Shown here: piece by piece, positions 17,703-26,829 of the stretch
Layout: every line of letters begins with the position of its first letter
How positions within the stretch are numbered: position 1 is the first letter of the stretch
NCBI GenBank assembly: GCA_024280295.1
Contig: JAJRQK010000015.1
Span: 1 to 64,000, forward strand
DNA length: 64,000 nt
From: Bacteroidota bacterium
GTDB taxonomy: Bacteria > Bacteroidota > Bacteroidia > Flavobacteriales_D > Crocinitomicaceae
Reading direction: 5' to 3'
Position numbers and translations under genes: made by a program
The notes under the pieces: generated by a model
The model's database searches: none
The model's input: only the letters and a program-made list of their open reading frames with translations
What the model was told of the DNA's origin: nothing

Positions 17703-18299
17703 TTATTCCTTTGTCTTGATCCAGAGTGCTAAGTTATCCTCATAAAGCAACCCTCTCAGTTCGTAAGATTCAGGGAAAATAAAACGCGGAGAATAATACG
17801 TTACTACTCTCGTTTTAATCGGAAGGTTTGCTAGTTGAAGGGTTATATAGGCTTCATATTCTACATATTTTTCTTCAGAAAATCTGATTGAGTCATCAAT
17901 TGAATCTTTAAGTGAAATGTGTTCACAAAATGGGTTGTAGTAATAAAATGAATCGTAATTCTTGAAATTAACATCCTTGATATCTGAATGTAGGTAGGTC
18001 ACCTCGTTAAGTCCCAACTTTTGATCTATGATTTTTGCTTCAAGAATTAAATCCTTTCTTATTTCAACGCCTGTAAATTTACCTTTGGAGACAAGACTGC
18101 CAATGGAACAAAATTTGCCGACACCCGATCCAATGTCAAGGACATGTGACTCTTTTTTAACATTCAACCACTCTAAAGCCTTAAATACGATCTCAATCGG
18201 AGTCCAATGAATAGATGAATGCTTACGGTACTGCTCACTGTACAAACGATCGAAATCATGGTCATCACAATCTAATATATCTTTCTGAAGTGCGTACAT
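17703..18299 (-). CDS. SAM-dependent methyltransferase-like protein, last gene of DAB operon
   Basis: 198 residues. SHVLDIGSGVGKFCSIGSLVS (about 53-73) is motif I, FTGVEIRKDLILEAKII is the strand-2 region ending in Glu, and FDSFYYYNPFCEHI takes the place of motif IV. The NPF-type motif is unusual and recalls DOT1-like or N-directed methyltransferases, but the substrate is unknown. Its start lies nine bases downstream of the DUF2490 gene, so it belongs to the same transcript. Whether it serves carbon uptake or merely rides along is open. Confidence 0.7.
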   Translation of the reverse strand: MYALQKDILDCDDHDFDRLYSEQYRKHSSIHWTPIEIVFKALEWLNVKKESHVLDIGSGVGKFCSIGSLVSKGKFTGVEIRKDLILEAKIIDQKLGLNEVTYLHSDIKDVNFKNYDSFYYYNPFCEHISLKDSIDDSIRFSEEKYVEYEAYITLQLANLPIKTRVVTYYSPRFIFPESYELRGLLYEDNLALWIKTKE

Positions 18300-18308
18300 G
18301 AGTCTTCT

Positions 18309-19046
18309 TTATTGCGTCTTTCTGGAAAAATCAAAACTATGAATATAGTCTAATTTCAGCGTGTGATTATTTTCAATCCGAATTCCATCCGTCTTAGGAA
18401 AAAATTGATTCAGGTATCCGATTTTTACTGAAATTGACTTGTTGAATCTCCAACCAAAACCTGTATAGAACCAATTCTGATCAAAATATTTTGTGGAATT
18501 AATCACGTTCATGAAAATCTCATTATTGAAATTCATAAATAACGTCTTATCTTCTAATTGAGAATGATTCAAAGGTACAACGAGTCCAAATTTGTAGCGC
18601 AGACGATATTTTAACACAAACCCACTCTTATTTAGGTTTGCATCGAATTGCTCAATCACTCGGTTTTCAAACCTTAAACGCTGCAGAAAGGAAAACCGCT
18701 TTTCTTGAAACTTGGTGTTAAGATGAACCCAAGCCCTATGTTCATCTGTAACATGTGAAATAGGTTGGGCACCATACGGAAATGTTCTAATCCAATCATA
18801 TCCTATTTGGGTTTTAATCTTCTTCGTTAACTTATAGCCAACACCAACCCTAAGAAGTGATTGTTGCCAATCTGCGACAAAATCGTGCCGTCTCATTGAA
18901 TAAAGTGTATGGACATCCCACTTTTCAGTGAACTTGTGATTCCCTGAATAAGTTATCCAAGTATTAAATTGATCATTTATCTGCTTTTGAGCTAAAATAG
19001 GAGAAGTGAGAGTCAAGAATAAGATGAAAAGGGCTATTTGACGCAT
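18309..19046 (-). CDS. DUF2490-family outer-membrane beta-barrel protein
   Basis: 245 residues. Signal peptide 1-19 (FLTLTSPILAQ). The rest is a run of amphipathic strands with conserved aromatics (QFNTWITYSGNHKFTEKWDV, SLLRVGVGYKLTKKIKTQIG, FYTGFGWRFNKSISVKIGYL), matching DUF2490, a family of barrels of unknown function often encoded next to transporters in Bacteroidota. It starts 13 bases after the carbonic anhydrase-like gene. An outer-membrane channel for anions would fit the operon, but that is inference. Confidence 0.85.
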   Translation of the reverse strand: MRQIALFILFLTLTSPILAQKQINDQFNTWITYSGNHKFTEKWDVHTLYSMRRHDFVADWQQSLLRVGVGYKLTKKIKTQIGYDWIRTFPYGAQPISHVTDEHRAWVHLNTKFQEKRFSFLQRLRFENRVIEQFDANLNKSGFVLKYRLRYKFGLVVPLNHSQLEDKTLFMNFNNEIFMNVINSTKYFDQNWFYTGFGWRFNKSISVKIGYLNQFFPKTDGIRIENNHTLKLDYIHSFDFSRKTQ

Positions 19047-19059
19047 ATTGTAAAGTTAC

Positions 19060-19566
19060 TTAAATTACTATTTCAATTGAATGGGAGCCATCTTTTAGCA
19101 TGTCGTCTATGATGATTCCTTTAATACTAATCTCACCTTTTGCCAATTTTCGTTTGATGAAACTTAGACGTGAGAGTTTATTCACTTGTTCCAAAAGATT
19201 CTGTTTAATCACTTGTCGCATCAGTGCCTTCTCTCCATTAATATCCTGAAATTCCAGCTTCATGTACAGTTCAATTTGATTTGCATTTAGCCGTAAGTTT
19301 TCGGTGCAACTATCATTTATGTATTTTAAAATTTCACATCCATAATGTCCCGAGATAATAATATTAGTTACTCTCTCAAACTTCACATGATGTTCAAACA
19401 TCCCCACTTCGAATGGGTTGGAAGCGCTGAACATATTTCCGAAAAGTGTATGAACAGCTAGGTTAGGATTTGATGCAATTTGATTCGCAGCGTAACAATC
19501 GTTACAATAAATGAAAAGCGTTTTTTGCTCAAATCCGCCTAAATACCCCTTGAGTGATCTTGTCAT
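19060..19566 (-). CDS. Carbonic anhydrase-like protein lacking the Asp-Arg dyad
   Basis: 168 residues, shorter than the canonical beta-carbonic anhydrase at 17045 (212). The zinc ligands align as C21, H74 and C77 (IYCNDCYAAN and ISGHYGC). The CADSR motif becomes CNDCY, so the Arg of the Asp-Arg dyad is Tyr25. The helical C-terminal half (EKALMRQVIKQNLLEQVNKLSR) is kept. It is therefore a zinc-binding pseudo-enzyme or altered-specificity carbonic anhydrase. It sits 19 bases after sulP in the DAB operon, so a regulatory or bicarbonate-binding role is plausible (inference). Confidence 0.8.
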   Translation of the reverse strand: MTRSLKGYLGGFEQKTLFIYCNDCYAANQIASNPNLAVHTLFGNMFSASNPFEVGMFEHHVKFERVTNIIISGHYGCEILKYINDSCTENLRLNANQIELYMKLEFQDINGEKALMRQVIKQNLLEQVNKLSRLSFIKRKLAKGEISIKGIIIDDMLKDGSHSIEIVI

Positions 19567-19585
19567 AGTTATGAGTTTTGAAAAA

Positions 19586-21790
19586 TCATGAGGGATTATC
19601 TATTTCATTTGTTTTGGCTAGAATAAGATCCTTTCCAATTTGTTCCGCAATTCCAACTAGAAGTCGAATTTTATCTGGATCGGCAAAACCATCATTTTGA
19701 TGGATTAATAGATTTTTTCCGTCCCCCCCAAAGTAGGCTATATTTAATTTTTCAAAGTGATTGAGTAGTGTTTCATTGAAGAGTCCACGAACTCCTTTTT
19801 CATCTTGTGATCGTAGTTCGTATTTTTTAGAAAAAGTGGGATGCCTCTCGAAATTGATATCATCATTTCCCAGAGCTGTTTTCATTAAATCAATCATCCC
19901 TGTTTTTTGCATATAAAACTCAGGAACATTTTCTATACTAGAGAACCTCATAACGGTAATTTCATCGATGTCCTCTGTCGTTTGCGCTCCAGATGAAATG
20001 ATTAAATCAGCAATTTGATAGTGTATATTTCCTTTTGTGAAGGAGACTAGGTTTGTAACAGATTTTATTTCTCTACGAATGGTTAAATTGTAGAAGTTCC
20101 AGTTATCCGTATTTGGGTCATTATTTTCAAATTTGAAGTTGTTCTCTTGCGCAAATTCGAGCATTTCGATTGTCCGAGAACTTAATATTGATTTCTTTTT
20201 TTGTTGACGCTCTCTCTTATCTCTAGCAGCAAGCGGGTGGCTTGAAACTGGGTTGAGCGAATCAACATTAACAATATAAACCTCTTTTCCTTTTAACTTC
20301 GCTTGCCTAGCATAATCTTCCAGGTGTTCCATTACTGTATGATCCACAAAAGTGACTTCGTTAAAATCTAGTTTGAGTTCATCATATTTTTGAACTCCAC
20401 TATCCATCTTTTTCTTTAAGGACAAATAATTCGAAAAAATTTGTGATCCTTTTAGATGAATCGTTTTCACATTACCATTTATTTCAATAGAAACATGAGA
20501 CTTAAATAATTCTTTGAATTTTGTCCCTTTAAAAACAACCAGTACATATTTAAATAGGATTCCTATGATAATTCCGATTATTAAATCTGTCGCCAATACT
20601 GCTACGAGCGTTACTACGAAAACTTCAAGTTCCATCAGCCCAACCTTGTACATGTGCTTAAATTCTTTTGGAGATGCTAATCTGAACCCTGTAAACACAA
20701 GCATCGCAGCAAGTGCAGATATTGGAATCATTTCAATGATGAAAACACCCACTAGGAGGTAAATAAGCAAAAATCCCCCATGGAAGAAGTTAGACCATTG
20801 TGTTTTTGCACCATTGTTAACATTTGCGGATGATCGAACAATTTCCGAAATCATTGGTAAACCTCCAATTGTTGCAGCTAATGAAGAACCAGCCCCCATC
20901 GAGATCAGATCTTTATTTAGGTTGGAATTTCGTTTGTAGGGATCTAAACTATCTACTGCTTTTGCGCTAAGTAAACTCTCAATCGCTGAAACTAAAGCAA
21001 ATCCAGTCACGGCAATCCAAAAGGCGGATTCTCCAATTTTTTCGAAGGATGGTAATTCAAATCCACCCTCTCCGAATAGATCATGTGGCATTTTAACCAT
21101 AGAAAGATGTTCAGTTCCTAAAATAGCAGCCAGTGGAATTGTGAACATTAGCACCCACATTGGCGCTGGGATCATTTTGATTACTTTTATTTTAAGCATT
21201 GGATGAATGATTAAGACAGTAAGCGAGACCAGTGCAATACCTAAAGCATAAGGGTTATATTCCAGAAACGCATAGGGCATTTCTGCAGCAACTTCTAAAA
21301 TTTCGCCACTTGGAGATGATGCACCTATTGCTGGAAAGAATTGTTTAATGATGATGATGATTCCAATTGCTGCTAACATTCCATGAACGGCCGCCGAGGG
21401 GAAGAAGTCTCCAACCTTCCCGACTTTTAGCAGCCCAAAAACAGCCATGATTAGCCCTCCGATTACAATTGCACCTAATGCGTGTGGGTATCCCGCAAAA
21501 CCAGATTCTGCACCGGCTCCTCCCATGGCTTCTGCCGCTCCTAGTGTGATAACGATCAACCCAGCAGCAGGACCACTTATTGTTACAAATGTTCCGGAAA
21601 CACGGGATGCGATCATTCCTCCTACAATTGCCGTGATTAGACCTGCTAACGGTGGAACTCCAGATGCGATAGCAATTCCCAAGCAAAGTGGCAAAGCAAT
21701 AAGCGAAACGCTAAAACCTGCGAGAAAATCGTCTTTAAAGTGAGCTTTCAATCCTGATAAGCCTCTTTTTGGTATGTTATTTTTATTCAT
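19586..21790 (-). CDS. SulP-family anion/bicarbonate transporter with STAS domain and C-terminal extension
   Basis: 734 residues. Residues about 1-420 form the SulP membrane domain (DFLAGFSVSLIALPLCLGIA, GTFVTISGPAAGL), and about 430-540 form a STAS domain (KLDFNEVTFVDHTVMEHLEDY). Unusually, a further ~180 residues follow (FYNLTIRREIKSV ... HPTFSKKYELRSQDEKGVRGLF ... LLIHQNDGF), resembling a DUF3137-like module. Family members such as BicA transport bicarbonate with sodium; others carry sulfate. Location between dabB and a carbonic anhydrase homologue favours bicarbonate (inference). It begins 47 bases after dabB. Confidence 0.9.
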   Translation of the reverse strand: MNKNNIPKRGLSGLKAHFKDDFLAGFSVSLIALPLCLGIAIASGVPPLAGLITAIVGGMIASRVSGTFVTISGPAAGLIVITLGAAEAMGGAGAESGFAGYPHALGAIVIGGLIMAVFGLLKVGKVGDFFPSAAVHGMLAAIGIIIIIKQFFPAIGASSPSGEILEVAAEMPYAFLEYNPYALGIALVSLTVLIIHPMLKIKVIKMIPAPMWVLMFTIPLAAILGTEHLSMVKMPHDLFGEGGFELPSFEKIGESAFWIAVTGFALVSAIESLLSAKAVDSLDPYKRNSNLNKDLISMGAGSSLAATIGGLPMISEIVRSSANVNNGAKTQWSNFFHGGFLLIYLLVGVFIIEMIPISALAAMLVFTGFRLASPKEFKHMYKVGLMELEVFVVTLVAVLATDLIIGIIIGILFKYVLVVFKGTKFKELFKSHVSIEINGNVKTIHLKGSQIFSNYLSLKKKMDSGVQKYDELKLDFNEVTFVDHTVMEHLEDYARQAKLKGKEVYIVNVDSLNPVSSHPLAARDKRERQQKKKSILSSRTIEMLEFAQENNFKFENNDPNTDNWNFYNLTIRREIKSVTNLVSFTKGNIHYQIADLIISSGAQTTEDIDEITVMRFSSIENVPEFYMQKTGMIDLMKTALGNDDINFERHPTFSKKYELRSQDEKGVRGLFNETLLNHFEKLNIAYFGGDGKNLLIHQNDGFADPDKIRLLVGIAEQIGKDLILAKTNEIDNPS

Positions 21791-21837
21791 GTTTACTTAT
21801 ATTAATGTGTTGCTTAGTAGAAATACAAACTGATTGA

Positions 21838-23706
21838 TTATGAAGACCGGTAGGCAACTTCATGCGTTCCCGATTGATGTTGACCTAAAAAGATTCTTGA
21901 ATATATTCTGAAGATGACAAGACCGTCGAGAACAAGATTTAGGATGATAAAGAAAAGTAGTCCAAACTGATCCTCGTGTACGTGAGCAAGCATTATATCC
22001 TCCCCTATAAAAGTTGGCGTGATGGGAGAACCAGCTAGTCCGAGACAGGCAAGGACAAAGATGAACGCAAGCCATGGGTGTTCGTAAGACAAACCTCCAA
22101 ATTGATTTAGTGATACATCCAGGCCTTCTTTTTTAAGTCGCTGAATCACCCAAATACCAACAATACCTGATAGAATGATTCCACTGAGGTAGATCGAGAC
22201 TTGTAAGAGGTCAAATTTGTCATTGAAGGTAAATGCCAGGGCAAGATAAAACTGATTCATGATGATCAATAGCCAAGCATTGAGAGCACTAGTTCGTTCC
22301 ACGAATGCTTTAAGAATTAGAATCAACCCTAAGCACGAATAAAAAATCGGTATGTAATGAACAATGGAAGTAGGAATAAATTCAACTTCATACTCAGCAA
22401 CGAGCCCTAGTGCAAAGACGAGTGTGCTGATGATGAACGCATTCTTGGTTGATAATCCTCCAAACAATTTCCCTGCTTTTTTAAGTGGATTCCAGAGGTA
22501 ATTGTACATGAATGTATCCAGATTGAATTCTTTGATACTTAAGACATATAGGCTCAACTTAATCTTCTGCCATAATGTTTTTGAACCTTGAGCTTTAGGT
22601 CGATTAAAATGAAAGAATTGATCATGAATCTTATAGCTTAATATAGAAGGTGATATCAATAATTGATGTGATCTAAGTAATGCATTTCCAACAAAATGAA
22701 TCATTGCAAACCAATACCAACCTAGGGAAATCTCGATGAACATCAACCCAATTTGTACGAGCGATGAATAGGCGATTTGTGTCTTAATAGTTGATTGAAC
22801 TCGTGCCGTAAGAACTGAAACTCCAACCGTTAGCGCGCCAACACCTGCAATAATAAAATGGAACCAATAATTGCCTTCCCAAAAAGGAGAAGTTCGAATG
22901 AGTAGAAAAACTCCAATGTGCGCAGATAATGATCCATAAAAAATCGAACTGGAGGTTGTGGGTCCTTCCATTGCTCTTGGTAGCCATGAAGAAAAAGGAA
23001 ACTGCGCAGACTTTACCATCGCAGCGAGAAGAAATAATCCAGGGATTGCAAATTGATAGAACACCTCACTTTCAAGATGATCGTGGGTACTATGAATACC
23101 CCCTAGATCATTAAAATTGATACTAAAACCAAAATAATGATGACTCAACCAAATGCCAAGAATCATCGCAATATCCGCAACTCGGTAAAGCGAAATAACT
23201 TTGAGTGCATTTTTAACAGGAAGATAGCGATCCCTATAAAATCCGATAAGGAAAAATGATGTCACTCCAAGAATTTCCCACCCCAAGAAAAGAGTTTCGA
23301 GGTTTCCTGATAGTAAAACCACCAATAGGCCTAAGTAGAAGAATTTAATGTTATTGAAGAATCGCTTATAACCACTTTCTCGGTGAATATAATTTTTGCT
23401 GAAAATAATGATGATGCCAGTCAAAAAAGTTGCTGTGAACAAGTAAACCAAACCAAATCCGTCAACAAAAAGACTTATAGTGAAATCAACATCGCTGCCT
23501 TTAAAGAGCACTGGACCTTCGAAATATATGTTTTCGAATCCACCAACCATCCAGAGAATGCCTAAGATGATAATGGAGACGTAGTTGATTATTATTCCAA
23601 CCAATGAGATACGAAAAATTGCTTTTTCTCTTTTGTTGGAATACAGAAAACTAACCACTAAAGATACAAGTGGTGACAATAATAATATAGAGAGTAATAA
23701 TGTCAT
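21838..23706 (-). CDS. dabB: DabB: ND5-like proton-conducting subunit of the DAB inorganic carbon transporter
   Basis: 622 residues with about 14-16 hydrophobic helices of the proton-conducting antiporter (NuoL/MrpA) type: FPFSSWLPRAMEGPTTSSSIF (about 240) and LFLGWEILGVTSFFLIGFY (about 140). DabB proteins use ion gradients to drive DabA. It starts eight bases after the dabA stop, so the two are coupled. No other Complex I or Mrp genes lie nearby, which supports DabB over a respiratory role. Confidence 0.92.
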   Translation of the reverse strand: MTLLLSILLLSPLVSLVVSFLYSNKREKAIFRISLVGIIINYVSIIILGILWMVGGFENIYFEGPVLFKGSDVDFTISLFVDGFGLVYLFTATFLTGIIIIFSKNYIHRESGYKRFFNNIKFFYLGLLVVLLSGNLETLFLGWEILGVTSFFLIGFYRDRYLPVKNALKVISLYRVADIAMILGIWLSHHYFGFSINFNDLGGIHSTHDHLESEVFYQFAIPGLFLLAAMVKSAQFPFSSWLPRAMEGPTTSSSIFYGSLSAHIGVFLLIRTSPFWEGNYWFHFIIAGVGALTVGVSVLTARVQSTIKTQIAYSSLVQIGLMFIEISLGWYWFAMIHFVGNALLRSHQLLISPSILSYKIHDQFFHFNRPKAQGSKTLWQKIKLSLYVLSIKEFNLDTFMYNYLWNPLKKAGKLFGGLSTKNAFIISTLVFALGLVAEYEVEFIPTSIVHYIPIFYSCLGLILILKAFVERTSALNAWLLIIMNQFYLALAFTFNDKFDLLQVSIYLSGIILSGIVGIWVIQRLKKEGLDVSLNQFGGLSYEHPWLAFIFVLACLGLAGSPITPTFIGEDIMLAHVHEDQFGLLFFIILNLVLDGLVIFRIYSRIFLGQHQSGTHEVAYRSS

Positions 23707-23714
23707 TTCATCTG

Positions 23715-26243
23715 TTATTTAGAGTACACTTGAGTCTGAATGTTTTCCTTGGTCGCGTCTAGGATGTGATTTGTCTCCATCTTTTTCGCGACTTCTATCG
23801 TTCTAAGAATATCTTCTGCCTGATTAATTTTAGCCAAGGGGTTATATTCTTCAAAATCTCCATTTCGGAAGTAGTAGAGCTTATCATTTTCAGGATTAAT
23901 AGCAACAAGGTGAATCCAACCTTTTTCGAACCACTCGTAGTTCTCTTGAGTTGACTTAATCACCTTTAAAATCACATCAGGTCTATGCTCTATCATCATC
24001 AATAGTCGCACAGGGTCATGGTTTTCGATCATTTGGAGAGGAAGTCCAGTTCGAAGATCTCCGTCACTACTGTTCGTCACACCTATCAACCCCGTCACAT
24101 TGTGAGGTAATTTCGTTCCTGCTCCCATTTTCTCAATATCCATTCGTGAGAAGTAATATTCGAGATTGATTCCTCCACAAACTCCAGGTAACGGCCCAAG
24201 AACTTGTTGAAGAATCACTCCATCAGGGTCAGTGCGATAATCATACGATTGAAGAAACGCACGTCGGTCAAAAAATAAACCTTTAATTCTTTCACGACTT
24301 CCAACATGACAAAGTGCATTCGTTCCATGCCCCAATTCTGGACGTGGCTCGAAATAAGAAACAGAACGCTTCTTGATTTCATCTCGAATATGTTTAATGT
24401 CTTTATGGATATTGATTGAAGCAAATCTTCTTGCTCTTTCTTTTGCATTTAAGTCAAGTGCTTCCTCAAATGTGTTCTTATGCAGTTGATGAGATACCTG
24501 ATTGATCTCTGTGAGAATTTCTTCATCATAGAAAGCAACCTCATCACTGGCAGTATCGTGCATTGCACCTAAGAATTGAGTCGTATCAGGGATTACTATT
24601 CCTCGACCGATCAGTAAGGTTCTAACATCAATATGATTGACCATGTATGAAAATACGCGCGCATTTACCGCTCCAGGGCGCCCGCTGCACGCTCCACAAT
24701 CATGTGCTCCATGATGCGGGTTGTTTGCGCTACTACTTCCGTGTGCTACTACATAAACAACGTCCGTGAAATTGTCTGTTAGACCAATCCCTCTTAGTAG
24801 ATTTTCAACGATATCGACCATTTCATCGACGCGATAACCGATTTGCAATCCGTTTTCGACTTGATCAGAGCCAGTATTTTCGATCAGTAACTTTCCATCA
24901 ACGTCCATGTGAGCAAACGCATTCGAAATATCTGCTTGCATCTTTGGACGAATAAGGTCGATGGTCATTTTAAGTCCTGCGAGTAATCCAATTGTGAAAA
25001 CCGAGAGAAACCCTCTTAAGAACTTATGAGTCTGCTTGGAATGAAAGACTTCATGTTTTCGATTTTGCTTGACATCAACTTCTTTGATTAGATGTTTCGG
25101 AGTGAGTGCAACGGGACAGTTCTTATCGTAAAATTTTCCTCCGTAAGGCTGAAAGTAGATTGCAGCACCATAAAAACCAGGGGCACCTAGCGTCTCACAA
25201 TTCGGATCGACTGATTCTAAGTATCTTCTTAGCGAACACTCTCGATCATCGATACAGAACATCGCTTGAAAGCTTTGGTTTTTTCGTTTTGGAATTCGAT
25301 TCAGTTTTGAAAGGTGTCCGACTGCGCTTAAAACTTCATCGTAATAATCCCATTCGAATGCTTCTTGCCACAATTCTTGTACTTCATCAAAATCACTTTT
25401 TGTGTAATCTGCGAAATAGTTCTTCGGAGGTTCAGTAAGACTATTTGAAAGTGGAATCCACTTCTTACCTAGGTTTCGGTCCAGCGCATCAATTTCTAGC
25501 AACAATTCGAGAATGATAAAATCTTTAAGCTGAATGTTTTTCTTGTAAAAGATCGAATCTGGATTAGATTCTATTGCTGATGCAATACCGCTCCAACCTT
25601 TATGCGAAAATTGCTGGTCGAACAGGTAGTTGTCAAAATAAACCTCATCGCCTACAATAATTTCGAGCAGCTTAGTGATAGATAGGTCTGTTGAAAAAAG
25701 AAGTTCTATAACCCCTTTCGATCTGAAAAAACTACTAAAACTATTCTTTTCCAGCATCCGAACTGCTTGAATGAGTCCTTGATCTTCGAAGGGGAAGCTC
25801 CAGATAGCAATACCTTGATCCAAATAACTACCCAGCAATCTAAAGAGTAGAGGCTGGACGAAATTATCTAAATCTATTTTATAGACCTGTTTCCATTTCG
25901 ATCTAAGTTGACCAACAAGCGGCCTATATTTATAGTGAAACACTTCATTGAGCATTTTATCTTTGTAGGCTTTCAACCTTGCTTCACCATGTCGTTTGAC
26001 GATGACTCTATCAAGAATTTCATCTCGAATTCGCCCTTGTTTATGAAGTTCTCGGTACTCCTCTACATTGAAGACTACCTGGAATCCAAAAATTTTAGAA
26101 GCATTAAAAATACCCTCAAAAAACTCTTTATCCTGAAAAGAATGTAATGAATTATGATGCACAAAGTCTTTCAAAGGAGCTTGTGCAGGAAGAAAATGCT
26201 TTAATTGATTAAGAACATCTTCTTCATTAAAGTGATGTGTCAT
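23715..26243 (-). CDS. dabA: DabA: DUF2309 carbonic-anhydrase-like subunit of the DAB inorganic carbon transporter
   Basis: 842 residues. The family's zinc residues are all present: C330 and D332 in MFCIDDREC, H501 in VVAHGSSS and C516 in HGAHDCGACS. The 15-residue distance between His and Cys equals that of characterised DabA. Known role: with DabB it converts CO2 to bicarbonate vectorially and accumulates it inside the cell. The start ATG at 26243 follows a 75-base gap after the small acidic protein gene. Length is normal (about 800-870). It heads the conserved dabA-dabB pair. Confidence 0.95.
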   Translation of the reverse strand: MTHHFNEEDVLNQLKHFLPAQAPLKDFVHHNSLHSFQDKEFFEGIFNASKIFGFQVVFNVEEYRELHKQGRIRDEILDRVIVKRHGEARLKAYKDKMLNEVFHYKYRPLVGQLRSKWKQVYKIDLDNFVQPLLFRLLGSYLDQGIAIWSFPFEDQGLIQAVRMLEKNSFSSFFRSKGVIELLFSTDLSITKLLEIIVGDEVYFDNYLFDQQFSHKGWSGIASAIESNPDSIFYKKNIQLKDFIILELLLEIDALDRNLGKKWIPLSNSLTEPPKNYFADYTKSDFDEVQELWQEAFEWDYYDEVLSAVGHLSKLNRIPKRKNQSFQAMFCIDDRECSLRRYLESVDPNCETLGAPGFYGAAIYFQPYGGKFYDKNCPVALTPKHLIKEVDVKQNRKHEVFHSKQTHKFLRGFLSVFTIGLLAGLKMTIDLIRPKMQADISNAFAHMDVDGKLLIENTGSDQVENGLQIGYRVDEMVDIVENLLRGIGLTDNFTDVVYVVAHGSSSANNPHHGAHDCGACSGRPGAVNARVFSYMVNHIDVRTLLIGRGIVIPDTTQFLGAMHDTASDEVAFYDEEILTEINQVSHQLHKNTFEEALDLNAKERARRFASINIHKDIKHIRDEIKKRSVSYFEPRPELGHGTNALCHVGSRERIKGLFFDRRAFLQSYDYRTDPDGVILQQVLGPLPGVCGGINLEYYFSRMDIEKMGAGTKLPHNVTGLIGVTNSSDGDLRTGLPLQMIENHDPVRLLMMIEHRPDVILKVIKSTQENYEWFEKGWIHLVAINPENDKLYYFRNGDFEEYNPLAKINQAEDILRTIEVAKKMETNHILDATKENIQTQVYSK

Positions 26244-26317
26244 TTAAACTAAAATCTGATCAATACTAATTTTGTTTCGCGCTCATGTGCAACAGAAACC
26301 GAGTAAATTAGGATGTA

Positions 26318-26668
26318 TCAGATGTCTAGTTTGAGACAACAAAAAAGAAGGAATAACTCGACTGATAAAAGATGCTTCTCAGTGATATTGTGAGACTTTT
26401 TACCGCTATTAAAAGTCTTGTGGAGGATTATTTCAGCCTCAGAGGGTGTAATATAATCCGCATTGGGATCTCCTCCATCCACACTATAGTGGCTCACATC
26501 ATTGTGCTCTAATGAGTGAATTGACTCCTCTTCTTCTTCTTCTTCAAAGCGGTTTTGTCCCTCTAGTTCAGAAGAAGCCATCGAAGCATAAACCACGCCA
26601 GCCTCAGCAACTGAAATTGATAAGGCAAAAATAATTAATAAGGATACTATGGAGCGAATTTTACTCAT
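26318..26668 (-). CDS. Small exported acidic protein upstream of dabA
   Basis: 116 residues from the ATG at 26668. A longer reading from 26692 would start above the promoter box at 26677-26685. Residues 1-25 are a signal peptide (IVSLLIIFALSISVAEA). A Glu run (FEEEEEEESIHSLEHND) follows, then two patches with His/Asp/Asp (HYSVDGGDPNADYI), and a hydrophobic C-terminus (SVELFLLFCCLKLDI) that could be a second membrane segment. I do not recognise the family. It is the first gene of the DAB transcript and is probably periplasmic or membrane-bound. A metal- or proton-binding role is speculative. Confidence 0.6.
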   Translation of the reverse strand: MSKIRSIVSLLIIFALSISVAEAGVVYASMASSELEGQNRFEEEEEEESIHSLEHNDVSHYSVDGGDPNADYITPSEAEIILHKTFNSGKKSHNITEKHLLSVELFLLFCCLKLDI

Positions 26669-26676
26669 TCTTACCG

Positions 26677-26685
26677 ACAAAGGTA
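26677..26685 (-). promoter_or_regulatory. -7 box of the DAB operon promoter
   Basis: TACCTTTGT on the minus strand matches TAnnTTTGY. No good TTG lies 19 bases upstream. The predicted transcription start falls about five bases before the ATG at 26668. Confidence 0.45.
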
Positions 26686-26796
26686 AAAACAATTGGTAAA
26701 CTGATTGTCATTAATTGTTAATTAGTATTAACTAGTTGAATCTACCAATGATAAAATTTGTGGTTAATATAAGAGGGTTATTATTTCAGAATACCT

Positions 26797-26805
26797 TATT
26801 TTTGC
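26797..26805 (+). promoter_or_regulatory. -7 box upstream of the LamG-type T9SS gene
   Basis: TATTTTTGC, 25 bases before the ATG at 26830; matches TAnnTTTGY. The -33 element is weak. Confidence 0.4.
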
Positions 26806-26829
26806 AGAAAGATTTAAAAACCAACTATT

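Noticed and set aside
21838..23706. NADH dehydrogenase subunit 5 as part of Complex I
   Set aside because: No other nuo genes are near, and it is fused in an operon with the DUF2309 gene, which defines DabB.
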